In this document: piece by piece, positions 22,950 through 36,086 of the stretch
How positions within the stretch are numbered: the first letter of the stretch is position 1
How the letters are laid out: the number at the start of each line of letters is the position of its first letter
DNA from: Talpa occidentalis
Lineage: Eukaryota; Chordata; Mammalia; Eulipotyphla; Talpidae
Direction: 5' to 3'
Assembly: GCF_014898055.3 (NCBI RefSeq)
Contig: NW_023605194.1
Coordinates: 98,587,258-98,651,257 of the forward strand
Length of the DNA stretch: 64,000 nt
Position numbers and translations under genes: made by a program
Notes under the pieces: generated by a model
What the model saw: the letters and a program-made list of their open reading frames with translations, nothing else
What the model was told of the DNA's origin: nothing
The model's database searches: none

Positions 22950-25350
22950 ATTTATTTTTAATAAGAGAACAGTGATTAGTAGGCAAGCCAAAAAACATTT
23001 ATTTGAGAATAGTGGAGAATTATAATTTGGGATACAGATTTAGGCAGAAACCTTAACATGTCTTGAAAAGGAATGAAAGACAGTTTTTTTTAACTGGACA
23101 GAAAAAAGAATGAGGTAGTAGATGAGGTAATGGTCAGGTGAAAAAGTAACAAGATAAAAATGGGCAGGTGTAGGGGCTCATAATGTAAGTAGGTAAAAGT
23201 TTGCTTCTCATTGTCTTTCCAACAGAATACTCTTTCGTACTAGCTTCTTGGAAAGTTAAAAGTTTGACCCAGTCTATGTAGGACAGTTATTCTCATATGG
23301 CTGCCCCATTTCTATTTTAAAAAGCTCCTCTTATGCCGTCTCCTTTCACATACACTTTGTGACATCAAACATGAACAAGTGAGCTGTGCTTTGGTAACAG
23401 ATATAGACTGATTACCAGAATTGAATCAACGACTCTGGGAGGACAAGGACTTTCTTGTTCTCTCTACCATTATTGCATTCCATTCCATGTGCAGCAATAC
23501 TGACTCTGTGTGTCGGAAGAATAGAACTTTTTCATATAGTTCTGGTATACAAAAACTTTGCTTACTGTAGGAATGTCAAAGTAGAGTTTTTTGACCATAA
23601 ACTAGCTGTCCTCACCAGAACATAAGAGGCTGTCAAACTTGGAATTTGTTAGGCTTATTCTTTGTGCTATCTCTAGCATCTGAGTGTATTCAATATAGTA
23701 GTGTCTCAGTAAGTGATTTTTGAATATATGAATGAATTGGCCAAATATACCCTTCCCTGGTCACATATGACAAAAGACCAGAAGATCATATGTTGGTGTC
23801 TTTGCTTTCCTTCATTTTGTACTGCTTGCTTATTATTGCTTTATTATTACTGCTAACTCATCCTCTGTCTGCAGTTTGGTTTCTGTAGAAAAATGAGGAT
23901 ATTATTAGTTAACCCTTTACGGAATTTAGAGCTCTAAGCCTCTTGGATCAGGCTTGAAGCCTTCTCCAAATCATATCAATACAGTCTCTTCTCCTTGGAT
24001 CTTTCATAAGGATTCAAGGAGAGGGACATCTACTTAAAACAAGTTATCATATTTGTGTGTCTTTGGATTGTGCAGATCATGGAAATGCACCATGAAACAT
24101 ATAAGTAATTGAGATTAGAGAAGGCAGAACTTTAATGTAGGATGCTGACAAGTCTTGTTCTTATAAGTAAATATTTTATTTAAATAAAGATTTCTACTCT
24201 GTTCTTCAGTTCTTCTTGGCAATAAATCAGTATGAATTCCACTTTTTCTTCCCTTCCTCAAAATAAAGGCAATTTATAAACTAACACTAACTGCACTGTA
24301 GCCTGGACTGCTGAGCACACTCTGTACTTTTAAATAAGACTGATCTTCAAAAAAGAAAGTCAAGCAAATTCTCTTGATGCTAATCATTGGGCACATGTCT
24401 AGATTTTTCTCTCTACCTACGCTTAGAAAATTATAGAAATACCACATTACCACACCTGCCTCCATTTACACACAAACTAGTGTTTACTTCTTATTTGTTT
24501 ATTTATTCTACTTATCTTCTCAAAACAAATTTTAAAATCTGCTAGGTCAGGAATAAAGCTAACTTCGTACATAAACACTGGGTACTGATAAAATAAAATA
24601 GAGAATAGATTTTATTAAATATCTTGGATATAAATATTGTCTATTCATTTTAATTAGTTCTAAACTAGGTTTTTTCATTTTGTTCCTTCAAGCATTTAGG
24701 ATCTTATTTCCAGTTTACCACACTATCTCTAAATTAATGTCCATAAGGTACAAGTACTCCTTAGTGAACACAGAACTCATAATTAACAATTTTCCTTAGA
24801 ACTGTTCTCCATTAAATAACTATTTTGAGTTTCATCCTATGTTTCAGTTGGTGAGGTAAGACTGGATTGTGCTTTGATTCATCTAAGAAAAAACAGCACA
24901 CAGCAGAGATGCAAGAACTAAATAACCCACTTTAGAAATAATATAACCTGCCTTTTATCAGTATGGTAAATTAAGAGAAAGAAAATAGTGAAGAATAGGC
25001 AAAGAAAATAAATTCAACATCATTTATTAATGTGACACAGGAGGTAGAGTGGAGTGCTTAGGACAACATCTGGCATCCTTGCCTAGAAGAGACATTAATT
25101 TTTGGCAAGGGAAAGAATTTACCTGATTCTTCATTGTCCCAGCTCTACAGGCTGTTTCTCAGCTGTCAAAGTCACCAGTGGCAGTTCTCCAGCAGCAATT
25201 AGAGGGGCACATGCAGTCTGGGGTCTCTCATAATGCAAAGTAACAGATGAAATAAAAATGAAGAAATTCAAAAGAGATTTTCTAGAACTGCCTGTCACTT
25301 TTTCATTTAGCCTAGTCCAAAATCAAGCTGCTTCTCACAATTTATTTTCT
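22950..25350. other. Mostly unassigned AT-rich sequence
   Basis: No gene is seen. It contains an L2-like relic (listed separately at 23,640-23,745). The remainder has no recognised repeat. Confidence 0.5.
23640..23745 (+). repeat. L2-like LINE 3' relic
   Basis: TTATTCTTTGTGCTATCTCTAGCATCTGAG, then AGTAGTGTCTCAGTAAGTGATTTTTGAATATATGAATGAAT, follows the pattern of the L2 3' end (gcctggcacatagtaggtgctcaataaatatttgttgaatgaatg-like). It is old and diverged. Confidence 0.5.
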
Positions 25351-25354
25351 GGTG

Positions 25355-25465
25355 TTTCTTCATTTATTCATTCAACAAATGTTGAGTACTGAGTATGTAG
25401 CAGACCTGAGTTCAAGGAGCGTGGGAAACGTCAGTAAAAAATGAAAGGTCCAGTCCACTTTAATG
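25355..25465 (-). repeat. L2-like LINE 3' relic
   Basis: TTTATTCATTCAACAAATGTTGAGTACTGAGTATGT is the reverse complement of the L2 3' terminus, followed by decayed sequence containing GTCAGTAAAAAATGAAAGGTCC. Confidence 0.55.
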
Positions 25466-25539
25466 TACACTTTCCAGGGGATAATTCCAGCTGGGAATGC
25501 CAGGTTAGAAGAGACTTAAAAATAATCTAGCATAGAAGC

Positions 25540-26135
25540 CTGGGAGGGTGATGCCACCATTTCTCGAATTTTTTGGTCAGGATTGCTTAGGCTATTTGGG
25601 GTCTCTTGTAGTTTGCGGTGAATTTTAGTAATGTTTGTTCTGTTTCTTTGAAACATGCCATTGAAACCTTGGTAGTGACTGTATTGAATCTGTATATTGC
25701 TTTAGGTAGAATGGCTATTTTAACCATGTTCATTCTTCTAATCCGTGAGCAGGGAAGCTTCCCATTTCTTCGTGTCTATTTCTTTTAACAATGTCTTATA
25801 GTTTTCTTTGTATACCTCCTTTACCTCCTTTGTTAAATTTACTTTTAGGTTTTTAATTCTTCTGAAGTAATAGCAGAAAGGATTGTTTCTTGATTTTTTC
25901 CTTGTGTATCTCACTGTCATAGAGGAGCACTGCTGATTTTTACATATTGATTTTGTAACCTGCCACTTTGCTGAAGTGATTTATTATTTCAATTAGATTT
26001 TCTTTTTCTTTTTTTTTGTGACATCTTTATGGTTTTCTCTGTAAATTATCATGTCATCTACAAATAATCATGGTTTATTTCTTCTTTCCTAATTTGGATT
26101 CCTTTCATTTCCTTTTCTTTTCTAATTGTTATAGA
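25540..26135 (-). mobile_element. Old LINE-1 ORF2 (reverse transcriptase region) fragment
   Basis: Plus-strand landmarks are the reverse complement of L1 ORF2: TTTCTTTGAAACATGCCATTG, ACTGTATTGAATCTGTATATTGC, AGAATGGCTATTTTAACCATG, AGCAGGGAAGCTTCCCATTTCTT and CTATTTCTTTTAACAATGTCTTATAG. Near 26,050, ATCATGTCATCTACAAATAA encodes an FVDDM-like reading on the minus strand, equivalent to the catalytic FADD box and keeping both Asp. The 60-residue minus frame 25,738-25,920 (reading [20 protein letters not shown]) is L1 ORF2. Frames are broken, so no active enzyme is possible. Confidence 0.8.
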
Positions 26136-26139
26136 TAGG

Positions 26140-27915
26140 ACCAGATCTTAATGGAAAAGCTTTCTATGAATTCTGGTTATGAAGTTATAAAACAAGCAGG
26201 ATTTTTAAATTAAAATTTATGTTTTATAAGCATTTAGTTTTTTTACTCTAAACACACATAAGGTGGGATAGTCGTGGATCATTCAGGCATTGTGAAAATC
26301 ACTGTAATTTCATTTATACTCTTTGTATAAACCACTATAATGTATATATCACCATATATTCAATATACTACTAATCCTAGTGCCATGTATTAGTGCTAGG
26401 TGCTACACAATGAAGCCATCTTTAAATGGCTTTATGAGTCAATAGCATCTCTGAAGTGAAAATATTAAGCCTTTTACCTGTTTGACCACTTACACTTAGG
26501 CATATGTACACATACAGAGGGTTTAAGAATATCAGCCATTGGTAGAAACACTCAGTGCTGTGTTCTGTACTACAGATACCAAGAGTTAGATGAGAACCAG
26601 ATCTCCAGGGCTTTCTGGTCTAACCATTATATGTATTTTTTTAGAGACTAAATATATGTAAAAATAAAATTTATATATATATATATATATATTTCTCTTC
26701 TAGAGATAATGTATTATGAAAAACATAAAATATTTGCTTTTTAAAAGCATGGGCTATTTTTTAAAAACCATAATGCTGACTATTCAATAACATTTAATTT
26801 CCACATATTTATAAAATGTAAAATTTTAGTTATCACAATATTTCAATTGTCTCTATTACACCAAATTCCTAAGAGACTCATTTTCTATATTCTGAGATAT
26901 CTAGGGCAATAACTGTTAAAGTCAGCATAGGTCATTTACTCAGAACTAATGAGAACAAAGTCTCAGCTCTATACCCGAAGGAATGCATGGTTACCGGCTG
27001 CACATTTGCCACTTCAGCTTTCAGCCATGAAGGTGAGACATCAGAAGCCTCAGACCATTGGCCTGATAAACTTCATGTTATTGTTAAAAATATACTTCAT
27101 AGAAGTACTTAGTCATATTTGTTCATTCAACTATTAGTAAAAGCATTAAGGATGATTTTATTACTATGAGAATGATGAAAAAAAGTTTGAGTAGATCTCT
27201 TTTTAAACTATTCAAAGAACTTCCTGTATTTGCAATGTATTTTCAGATTCTGTAACTCAGAAGTATTTAGTTTTGGCAAAATTGAAGAAAACAACTTAGG
27301 GGGAAAATGGCAGCCAATGATAAAATACACAAATTTGAGAAACTAAGTGCTATTGTTAATGTTTACATTTGAAAAATAGTTCACCTTGTAGCAGGAGGTA
27401 GGCAAAGTCATGTCTTGAAGATGTGTCACTTCCAGAAACAATTTAAAGTGTGGCCTGTTGAATATAGATTTAGTACCTAATGTAGTGCTTTGCATATTAA
27501 AACTGTTTATTACTGTTTGCCGAAGGGAAAAATAAGCTAATGAGTCCTTGGATGAATTGACTTCGGTTATGAAAAACAGAACTTTTTAAACACAGAGAGT
27601 AATGGATTTTTTTAGTTTTAACTTCAGTTTCCTTGACTTGTGGTGCCTGGGTAGGTTGGTTCCGGATGGGTGTTCTCCTTGCTGTTTTGTAGTTGTGCAA
27701 ATGGATTGAAAAAGAAGCTTGTTTTGCCAGAATTTGTAATTAAGACGTAGAAACAGGAAGAAAAATTGCTCACGGATTCCAAATTCATTTTTGCATGTGA
27801 GTCCATTAAGGTTTGTTGCCTTTTTAAATCCTCAGGAAGCCTACTTTTTAATCATTTGACATAGAAAGTGATAAAAATTGTCACATTTTATCATGAAGAT
27901 GAACTCTTTATTTTA
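26140..27915. other. AT-rich sequence, no gene seen
   Basis: Unique-looking AT-rich DNA with a (TA)n run at 26,671-26,692. Short frames only; no repeat family recognised. Confidence 0.5.
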
Positions 27916-27923
27916 ATATTCAA

Positions 27924-27979
27924 ACACCACCACCACCACCACCCATACACACACACACATACACACACACGCACACACA
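27924..27979. repeat. (CAC)n then (CA)n microsatellite
   Basis: A CACCAC run grades into a CA run interrupted by T and G substitutions. A second CA repeat lies 230 bp downstream. Confidence 0.95.
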
Positions 27980-28209
27980 GAGGCATTCTGCTCTTACGGT
28001 AGACATATTGGTCAATAGAAAACTATTATAGTTCTTCATACCAAGTGCCCCAAAATGACCTTTTCAAGCCTTTTCTTTTCCCCCCGCCCTTCTTCTTTAC
28101 CTTTCTCTCTTCCTTTTCTTAGGTGTGACATTGTATTGATTTACAACACTCTACTGCATCAGTTCCAGATCTGGGCTTCCATTGACCCCCCCAAAAAGGC
28201 GCGTGCGAG

Positions 28210-28211
<2 letters not shown>

Positions 28212-28246
<35 letters not shown>
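28212..28246. repeat. (AC)n microsatellite
   Basis: About 17 uninterrupted AC units, immediately after a small CpG cluster (GGCGCGTGCGAGC). It is probably length-polymorphic. Confidence 0.95.
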
Positions 28247-28248
<2 letters not shown>

Positions 28249-28259
28249 CAGACTTAGTT

Positions 28260-29280
28260 CACTTTGGCTTTTCTCAGTTTCTTTCTTGTACTCTAGGGAC
28301 AGGTTGGTGGCTGCTGGGTGGTGGGGGGATGTGCACTAAGGCTCTCTGAAGCCCATGGTCTAGGGGTGCCCTTCTGCAGAGGCTAGGCACAGTATGCCTA
28401 GAGGTACTGCACTCTCCTGCTGGGCAGCAAAGCAGGAATCCAAAAATCTCACCAGTTCCTGGGCTGCACTTTGGTGACTCCCAGAGTGGACACGATTTCT
28501 TTTTAAGTACTCTAGACGCAAGCTGGGGGGCATAAAGGGGAGGAATGAGCAGCCTTGAGACAAACCTGGGAGCCCCAGAACTGCAGGGGACAGACGAGTG
28601 GCTCTCCTCACTGCCAAAAACAGTCACTGGGCTCCTGGATGCCCTTTGTTAAATAGTCATACAGGCCATTCTCTTGCCGAATGTACCCTTCTCAGCCAGG
28701 GGCCGTGGGACAGTGTGGGGGCCTGGTGGAGGAAGGACGGGTATCCCTTCCAGAGAACTGGCTCTGTGCTTGACTTACTTTTTCTGTCTTTCATACCCTT
28801 TCTGATGCTTCCTGGCTCTCCTCCTTGCTAAAACACTGGTGCTCCCATCCTCAGCTCTGTTCCAGATGTGCCTGCTCCCCCAAATGCCTATCTTCTGTAT
28901 CCTTGAAGGAAGCGGTGACTCAAGGATGCTGTCCAACTGCCATCTTCACCTATCCTATTCCCAGAGTCCTCCTGTCATTTCTTTTTTAAAGGGAGATTAT
29001 TTTAGTCTCACTATGGTATTAAAAACTGATGGATCTATGGTTTTCTATGTTTTTATATGATTTAATCAAGAACAGAGTGAGCAAGGCCTGGTGTTCTTCC
29101 AATCCTGCCTCACCTCAACTGCAAATATTAAAGGAACACTTTGTTCTTTATAGATACTGACCAATTCTTATAATACTTATGCAAAAATAAATGTCAATCT
29201 CTTTTCAGAAGTAGTTGGACTTTGTCATAAAATTCCAACCTTTTAAAGGACATTTCAATTGTACTCAAATGCACTTTACA
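28260..29280. other. GC-richer unassigned block (28.3-28.9 kb) and AT-rich flank
   Basis: About 600 bp at 28,290-28,900 is clearly GC-richer than its surroundings, with frames on both strands up to 117 codons. None has a recognisable motif, conserved-looking composition or paired splice sites. It could hold an unrecognised exon or an enhancer, but sequence alone does not show it. Confidence 0.4.
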
Positions 29281-30990
29281 ATAATAAATAAATGAGGTAA
29301 AATATAATTAAAAAATAATAAAGCAGATTAAAGTAGAAAAAAAATGATGCACAGAAATCTTGTGAGCAATTGAAAAGCCAGCTAATGCTAATCAACAATA
29401 GCTTGTAGGAGAGGAAGATTTTTGTACAAACCTGACTTATTAGTAGACCTTTTCTGTGATGAGACACATGCTTTGTTATTAATCCCAACAAGAAAAGAAG
29501 AACAGGGATTTGCAGCTTGGTAGTGATCTTTGCAATGCTATATACCACATCTACCAAAAAGGAAGGAAGGAAAGTAGCCCTCATTGACGGCACTCAGAAA
29601 TTTTATCTTTAAAGCAAATGTACCCTTAACACAAGTATAAGTAACTCTTCACTGGGAAAGGAAGTATTCTTTCAACAGTTGAGTTACTGCTTCCAAGATG
29701 CATTATTTTACAGTATTATTTGCTTTAAAAGGAAAGAAACTTAAAAATAACTTGTCCTGTGTACTCTAAAATAAGTGAAGTAAGGAAACTGATTTGTATG
29801 AATAAAAGATACAAATGTGTTGAGGACAGTGGTGTATTTTAAAATGGACCTTGCGAATTCTGTACAGAGCCCAAAGACAAGATACCTTCAGGGTAATATT
29901 TCCTTTCTTTTTGCCTCAACCTAATACCAATATCGCCTTTCTGTTATAATGCTGCTTCCTGTATTTACAAAAATATTCCTACCTGACATGGTCTCTCCTT
30001 CAGGCATATTGGCAATTTTCAGAGTAGTCGGTTTGGTTGCTGAGTTTCCCATCTGTCAAGAAGACAGCACTCTTTCCCGTTGGTGGTCTGGTAAGAAAAT
30101 CTTCCCTTTCACAGCTGTGAAGCTTCTGCCTTTGCATTTTATATTCATGAGTTTGATAATAATGTTGTCTCTGAGTACAATAAATGCATGTTCATTAACT
30201 CCCATTGAACAAGTAAGTGTTCTTTCTACAACTACTTGTTTTAGGTAGAAAAGGAAGAAGGTTTCTATTGAAAACGGTATACTAAGCTTTCCTTGTTGGT
30301 GATTGGAAGAGAAAAAATATATGCATCTGTATGCACATATATGCAAGTTTTATAATATAATGTTTATGTTACATTGTATTTTTCTATGTAAAATCTAAAA
30401 CATACAATAACAGAGAGGGCATAAAATGAACTCCAGGTTTCTATTCCTAGCTTCAACCACAACTAATTCATAACCAGTCTTGTTTCATCTTCTCTATTCC
30501 TCCCATTCTCCCCCCATTATACTTAAGCAAATTCCAGACATTTCATTTTATTTATATATTTCAGTATATGTTTTGAATACAAGGGCCATAAAAAAGCATG
30601 TCTGTAATACCAAAGTCTACCTAAAATGGGCAACAATGGGAATATAATTAATATAGGCAACTTTTAATTAATTAATTATGTTAATAAAGTGTTTCTTTTC
30701 TAAATCAACTTTCAGAACTTTTTGCTCAAAATTATATGTCACATCCAGGCTCTATCACAGATGCTAGTTAATCAAGTTGCCCTTGAAATGTGGCATTAAG
30801 TGCACTGAGTTCTGGATGCTGAAAGCACGGCTTTTCTTTCCTGTAATCAAAGCAATCCCTAATGTACATTTCGAAATGCAGTAAAGCTGATCTTTTCTTC
30901 ATTTTGGAATCCAGCTCTCCCATGCACGTCACCTCCGGGACTCGCAGTAGTACAAGGAACCACATTTCTTCTAACCTCCACAGTGCCGCC
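29280..30990. other. Unassigned AT-rich sequence, no gene seen
   Basis: It includes the CpG-containing patch CACGTCACCTCCGGGACTCGCAG near 30,925, which is unusual for the region. No repeat or gene is recognised. Confidence 0.45.
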
Positions 30991-31004
30991 TGCTCCCATA
31001 CCTG

Positions 31005-31279
31005 TTTTTTTTTTTTTTTTAAGATTTACTTATTTATGCATGCAGGAGCTGGGGTACAGGCCAGAGATGCGGGAGGTGAGAGGATCCACCAGAAACAGGG
31101 GGGACCAGAACAGGCAGACTGACTGAAATACACTGCTGAGGGGAGCAGCGGGCGAGACAGGAGAGGTCTGCCTCATCATGTGGGTAGCTCCCTGGCCGGC
31201 CAGGGATCAAACTCATGCTGCAGAGGCTGTGAATTGCCTCACAGTGCACTGCTTAACCCCTTGAGCCACTCAGGAGGCT
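31005..31279 (-). mobile_element. tRNA-derived SINE, older subfamily (B)
   Basis: The minus strand runs from GAGCCTCCTGAGTGGCTCAAG (degenerate A box), through AGTTTGATCCCTGGCC (B box) and GGGAGCTACCCACATG, to CTGTACCCCAGCTCCTGCATG, with tail AAATAAGTAAATCTT plus poly(A). The TSD CTCCCATACCTG occurs at 30993-31004 and 31280-31291. Confidence 0.9.
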
Positions 31280-31294
31280 CTCCCATACCTGGTT

Positions 31295-34200
31295 TTGTTC
31301 CTCACTCCCATCTCCAATGTCCTAGTCTCTCAGAGTTTCATCCCAGAGTAAATTTTAGTAGAAAGGCAACCTGTGCAAATACACAGAAGATGTGTGAATA
31401 TATAAATCATTTAGCTAAAAACATCCCTTTAGTTATTATTTTTGGTAAGTATGGCGAGTACAACAGGAATGTCCAAGGAGTGGAAGCTGAACAGAAGGGC
31501 TTTGTGCTCTGGATAATAAGTAAGCTCTGGGTATCCTGATGGTGACACATAAAGAAGACTTGGCAAGGTATGCTCTAGCCCCTATTCTGTGTTCTCTTTC
31601 TATTTGATTATCATTTTTATTTGTCACAGCCTCCATCAGACAGACAGAATTAGAGAGTACACTGGAAGGAGAAGAATAAAAGGTAGAAAAGAAAAAGTCG
31701 GAGATAATCCAGGAAGGAGATGAATGCCCTGTGGGACATTGAACTATGCGGGATCCTGGCATATTTCTAATGAAAAGAAATTCTGGGAACAAAAATGTAC
31801 TAATATACACCAAAATGATTTTGTAATGTTAGGGCTGTGGAGTTCTTTTGTTATCTTCTCTGCTAGTGTATGTGTTTAAATTTATGAATAATAAAGACAA
31901 AGACGGTAGAGTATAAATGTAATGTTATAGAAGACATGGCAAAAGTTGAAAAGATTGAGGAAAGTTTCAAAGGAAGATTTTCTTTATGCTAGTGTGCACA
32001 AAATTTGTTTTAGGAATTATAAATTATACATATATGTAAGTAGATAGATTACACTGTATGTATATATATGTGTGTGTGTATATATATATATGCTCATGAC
32101 ATTATGTATAAGTGTGACAAGATAAGAATAATGCGACGAGTTAAAACATTCTTTCAAATGCTTTACAACATGACCTGTGAAGGCCCATGATTCTAAAGAC
32201 AAAGAATAGAAGTGTACTCCTAGAGCATTTTAATAGCTGGTATTAATTCCTGAAAAATGCATGCACGCATGCCTATATGCATACTAAACATCAAAGGCTG
32301 GACAAAAGAAATTAGAGTGCCAAAATCCAATTGTTTAAATGAAGATTCCAGAATGAGAAAAAGACAGTTTTGTTCTTTCTCTTCCAAATCATGGGTTTTT
32401 ACAGGTTGCTTTGCAAAGCATTTAAAGAATGCTTTAGCTCACCTCATTTTTCTTTTCTTTCACAGAACCTTAATTATTAACTATTGTAACTCACTTTCAT
32501 ATCTTATACTATTTTTATTCTAATTTATGTTGCTCACTTTGAGTGACCCATTGTTTACTTTCTTATTTCTTTGCCACCAGTAAAATCTCCCAGATTATAA
32601 TAATATAGTTCATCACTTGAGAGGAAATCTTATTTTTTTAATAAAAAGTGACAAGAGATATATTAGCTAATGGTATAAAAAGAACTAATAAATTTATTTC
32701 AAAAATATTTTCACCAGAAAGGTGCTAATGGTTAACTACCTCAGGCTTTCTAGCAGCTTAATTGTCTACTGTCACAAAAAATGGAATGGGTGTGCTTTTT
32801 ATGTATCTGTAACTTTCAAAATGGCTTAAATAGAACATCATTATATCTGGAGCTACTCCTGGAAAACTGTGATTTATATTTTTAAACAAACACAGGTATT
32901 GTTGGAATGGTGGACAACAGTTTTATTTCCCCAAAATGTGGTAAAACTCAAGGACTGTTGTTTACCCCCTGAGATAAGAGCTCCATTGCCAACAGAAATG
33001 TGGTATTTTGCTAGCTGAAATCCTATCTTGTATCAGCTAATACTGCATTTTTAGAGGTTTCCATCATGCCTCCAGGCAGAAGAGCAACTCTATATATGCT
33101 CCTTATCATGGTTTTGCACTAGTTCTACTCCCTCTTCATATTTGACTGTTGTTTGTGCCTTGTGTTTTTAGGAAAATACTATTAGTTTTCCTTCTAAATA
33201 ACAGATTTAATAATACTGAATTTTACAATGTGCAGTTTGAAACATGGAGATTTTATTTGGTGGTTGAGGGTAGAGTTTAGTCACGCACGTCTGTGTGTGC
33301 ACAGAGCACTGTGTAGCAGGAATGACTTCAAGCGAGAGGTGGGGTGATGGAGAGGATGAAGAAACGGGTGTTTTTGACTCAGTTCCGTAAATGAGCTTTG
33401 ACCCCTGTGATAGTGGATGAGACAGCAACCCTCATAACCTAGTTTCCTGGAAAGATTTTGTGGGCTCTGAGCAGACATTACACTGAACGCTGAGCTGTTC
33501 AAAAGTAAAAATAAGGTTTTCAGGTGAAAAGGTCATTTCTTCTCACCTATCTCAGAAAAGTGAGAAGTTACCTGAAAGCCAATCAGGTGACTTTAAAAGC
33601 AGGAGCGGAAGGTGCCCTTGGTGTGGGCTTGGCTTTTCACGGAGGCTTTTCCCCCTGGTCACCCCAGGGGAGGTGCTTGAGCAAAAAAAGGAAGACTGAA
33701 CAGGTGCTGTCTGGTAGTTGCTGGCAGACCTGATTTGTGAGCAAATGCGAGAATCCTTGTTAGAATTCCAAGAAACTCCAGGGACCTTCTGGAGAGGTGG
33801 TAGCAACATTATGTGGCTACATAGGGGCTCAGAGCTATAGTGATTTAGGCATTAATATGAACTGATTTCTTTCTCTTTCTCTCTGTCTCTCCATATACCT
33901 GAATTTGTGAACATACTCTTCCTTGAATTATTTTAAGGTTGTGAAGAGCTTCTTGCATTTGATATTTAGCTGTGGAACTCATAAATCTAAAGATCACTCT
34001 TTGTTATTTTCATGATCAAAAATATAGTTTTTCAATGTTGCTAACATGTCACTGTCTTTGAAAATACACCTTATTTACTGGGCTCATTGTCTCTTATTTA
34101 GAGATGAGATAATATATTATTTATTAAAATATTGTTCTGAATCTAATTTTAGAAATTTCTTTTCAGATATTTTTAAAGGTCCTTAATAATCTATATTCTA

Positions 34201-34975
34201 CAGTTACCCTCTCCTGAGTGTCTACTCTTCCTGAGGGTATAGGATAATATCTAGCCTATTTTGTGATGACACACAGCTTTGAACTCTAGCCAAGCATCTC
34301 TACTGAGTCTGAAATCTCACTGCACGCTCAATATCTTTTCTTGGGTGTCCCATAGCACATCTCACATTGCCACATCCATGCCGGACTCCTCACCCATTTT
34401 CTCTTCCTCCTGTCTTAAAGAATGGCTAAACCAGCATTTCCAGCTCCATGACCTAGAAACTTCATGAGCTGGAAACACACTGTAAAGCCCCAACATTCCT
34501 CTGTCAAATTAGAAGATCAGTGTCACAGATTGATTTCCTTCATTGATATTTTTCCCCTTCTTACTCACAGTGCTTTGGAGTAGACTGTCATTATTGGTCC
34601 CTGGTGTTTCAAGTAGCCTCTGCCACCAGAGTCACCCTCTCCAGGGTAAAATTCCCAAATATGCAGTAGTCTTCTTAAGTTGCCACTGCTCATTTCACTT
34701 AACTGAGTCATCCACCATATTCTTCCCTCTGCCTTCCATCTCAGCTCCAGCTGTTACAGAAATACTTGAAATTTCCTCTTTAAAGCTATGACGCTTCATT
34801 CTTTCATCACTTGCACAAGCTGTGCTCTTCACTTTTGCTGCCTTCTTCAAGAGTATTTCAGTAATCACATCTAGAAGGGGGGCTTGTTGACTTTCATTAG
34901 ACTGTGCTCTGTATTTTCTCCATGGACTCAATGTGTATCTAACAGAGGCTGCGACAGTGTGACTTATAATTGCTG
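31295..34975. other. Unassigned sequence, no gene seen
   Basis: Long stretch with a mixed TA/TG run at 32,058-32,092 and otherwise unique-looking DNA. A GC-richer patch at 33,590-33,740 contains CCCCAGGGGAGG. Frames are short and featureless. Confidence 0.45.
32058..32092. repeat. (TA)n/(TG)n microsatellite
   Basis: Alternating GTATATATATG, TGTGTG and TATATATA purine-pyrimidine repeat. Confidence 0.9.
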
Positions 34976-34979
34976 GTTA

Positions 34980-35105
34980 TTTGTCCAGCTCCTCGTTAAG
35001 CTACTTGAGGTTATGGCTATATTTCTGATTATTCTCTGCATTTCCAGTGCTAATATAGCATCTGACATGTAGTAAATGCTCCAATATATTTTGGTTGACT
35101 GACTA
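34980..35105 (+). repeat. L2-like LINE 3' relic
   Basis: AAGCTACTTGAGGTTATGGCTATAT, ATTCTCTGCATTTCCAGTGCTAATATAGCA and CATGTAGTAAATGCTCCAATATATTTTGGTTGACTGAC follow the L2 3' end order (ending in a ttgaatgaa-like terminus). Confidence 0.6.
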
Positions 35106-35109
35106 TAAA

Positions 35110-35350
35110 ATAATAACAATAGTTAACACTTGCTAGTACCTATAAATGCCAAGGGTTGTGCTAAGCTCTGTATTTGTATTCACATTTAATTCTTACAACA
35201 AACCCATTAACCCAACCTAACTGATGAGGAAACTGAAGCTCCATAAAGTTAAGTAGTTAACAGAGACTAACCAGCAAGTAAGTAGAAAGTTTGAGGTTAG
35301 AAGTAGGCAGTCTTTATTTTTGGTTCCAGAATCTGTGCTCTGAATCCCTG
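35110..35350 (-). repeat. MIR SINE relic, nearly full length
   Basis: ATAGTTAACACTTGCTAGTACC, TGTGCTAAGCTCTGTATTTG, TCTTACAACAAACCC, GATGAGGAAACTGAAGC, AGTTAAGTAGTTAACAGAG, AGCAAGTAAGTAGAAAG and CCAGAATCTGTGCTCT run in reverse-complement MIR order. It directly abuts the L2 relic. Confidence 0.8.
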
Positions 35351-35354
35351 TGTA

Positions 35355-36070
35355 AGAATAAGTGAACTTTGTGGTTTGATTGAAAACGTGGGAGTTACTG
35401 CAGAATAGTAGTTATTTTATTGCCAATTCTAGTTCATATAGATAAAACTATACAAACAGCACTGTCACGCAGGTGCTACTCTGCTTTATATATTGTCAAA
35501 CACTTGCTTCCTGTAATCACTTTACTGTGTCTTCTATTTCTCTTCTGCTTACCAGCTCACAGGCTTTTGCCCATTTATTTGATACATTTCTCTCTCCAGT
35601 AACCACACTTTTACTTGCAATCACCTCTAGAGCCATCTAGTCTCCTATAATTTTGATCATTACCTTTATCTCTCTAGGTATCCAAATAATCCTTTTCAAA
35701 TCAGTAATAGCTTGATATAAAAACTTTCTTGTCCTTCAGACATACATTCCCTCTGAATGTGATGTAGATGTGCTGGATGTCTGCGTCAGATGGATGCTCT
35801 GCCAGAAAAGATGCAGCCCTTTTGCTTCCCATCATCCTGAAGTTGTGACCACACCCTCCTGCTGTTACATTGCATTTCCTTCTCTCCAGCAACTAGCCAT
35901 TTCCATCATTGAGAGGAGCACTACAATCCTAGTGAGAGCAAGAAAAACCCTAGTGAAAGTAGTTTATATATATGAAGTGAGAAGTAAAAAACACAGGAGG
36001 AACTTTAAAATAATAGCAAGCTGCATTTTGTTGCCTGATGAGACAATATGCTAGTGATTGGGAGTTTAGA
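35355..36070. other. Unassigned sequence, no gene seen
   Basis: Unique-looking sequence with short frames only. No recognised repeat. Confidence 0.5.
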
Positions 36071-36086
36071 ATGAAAATCATTATGA

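Noticed and set aside
27924..28246. CRISPR-like spacing of CA repeats
   Set aside because: These are simple microsatellites with no repeat-spacer structure, and the DNA is mammalian.
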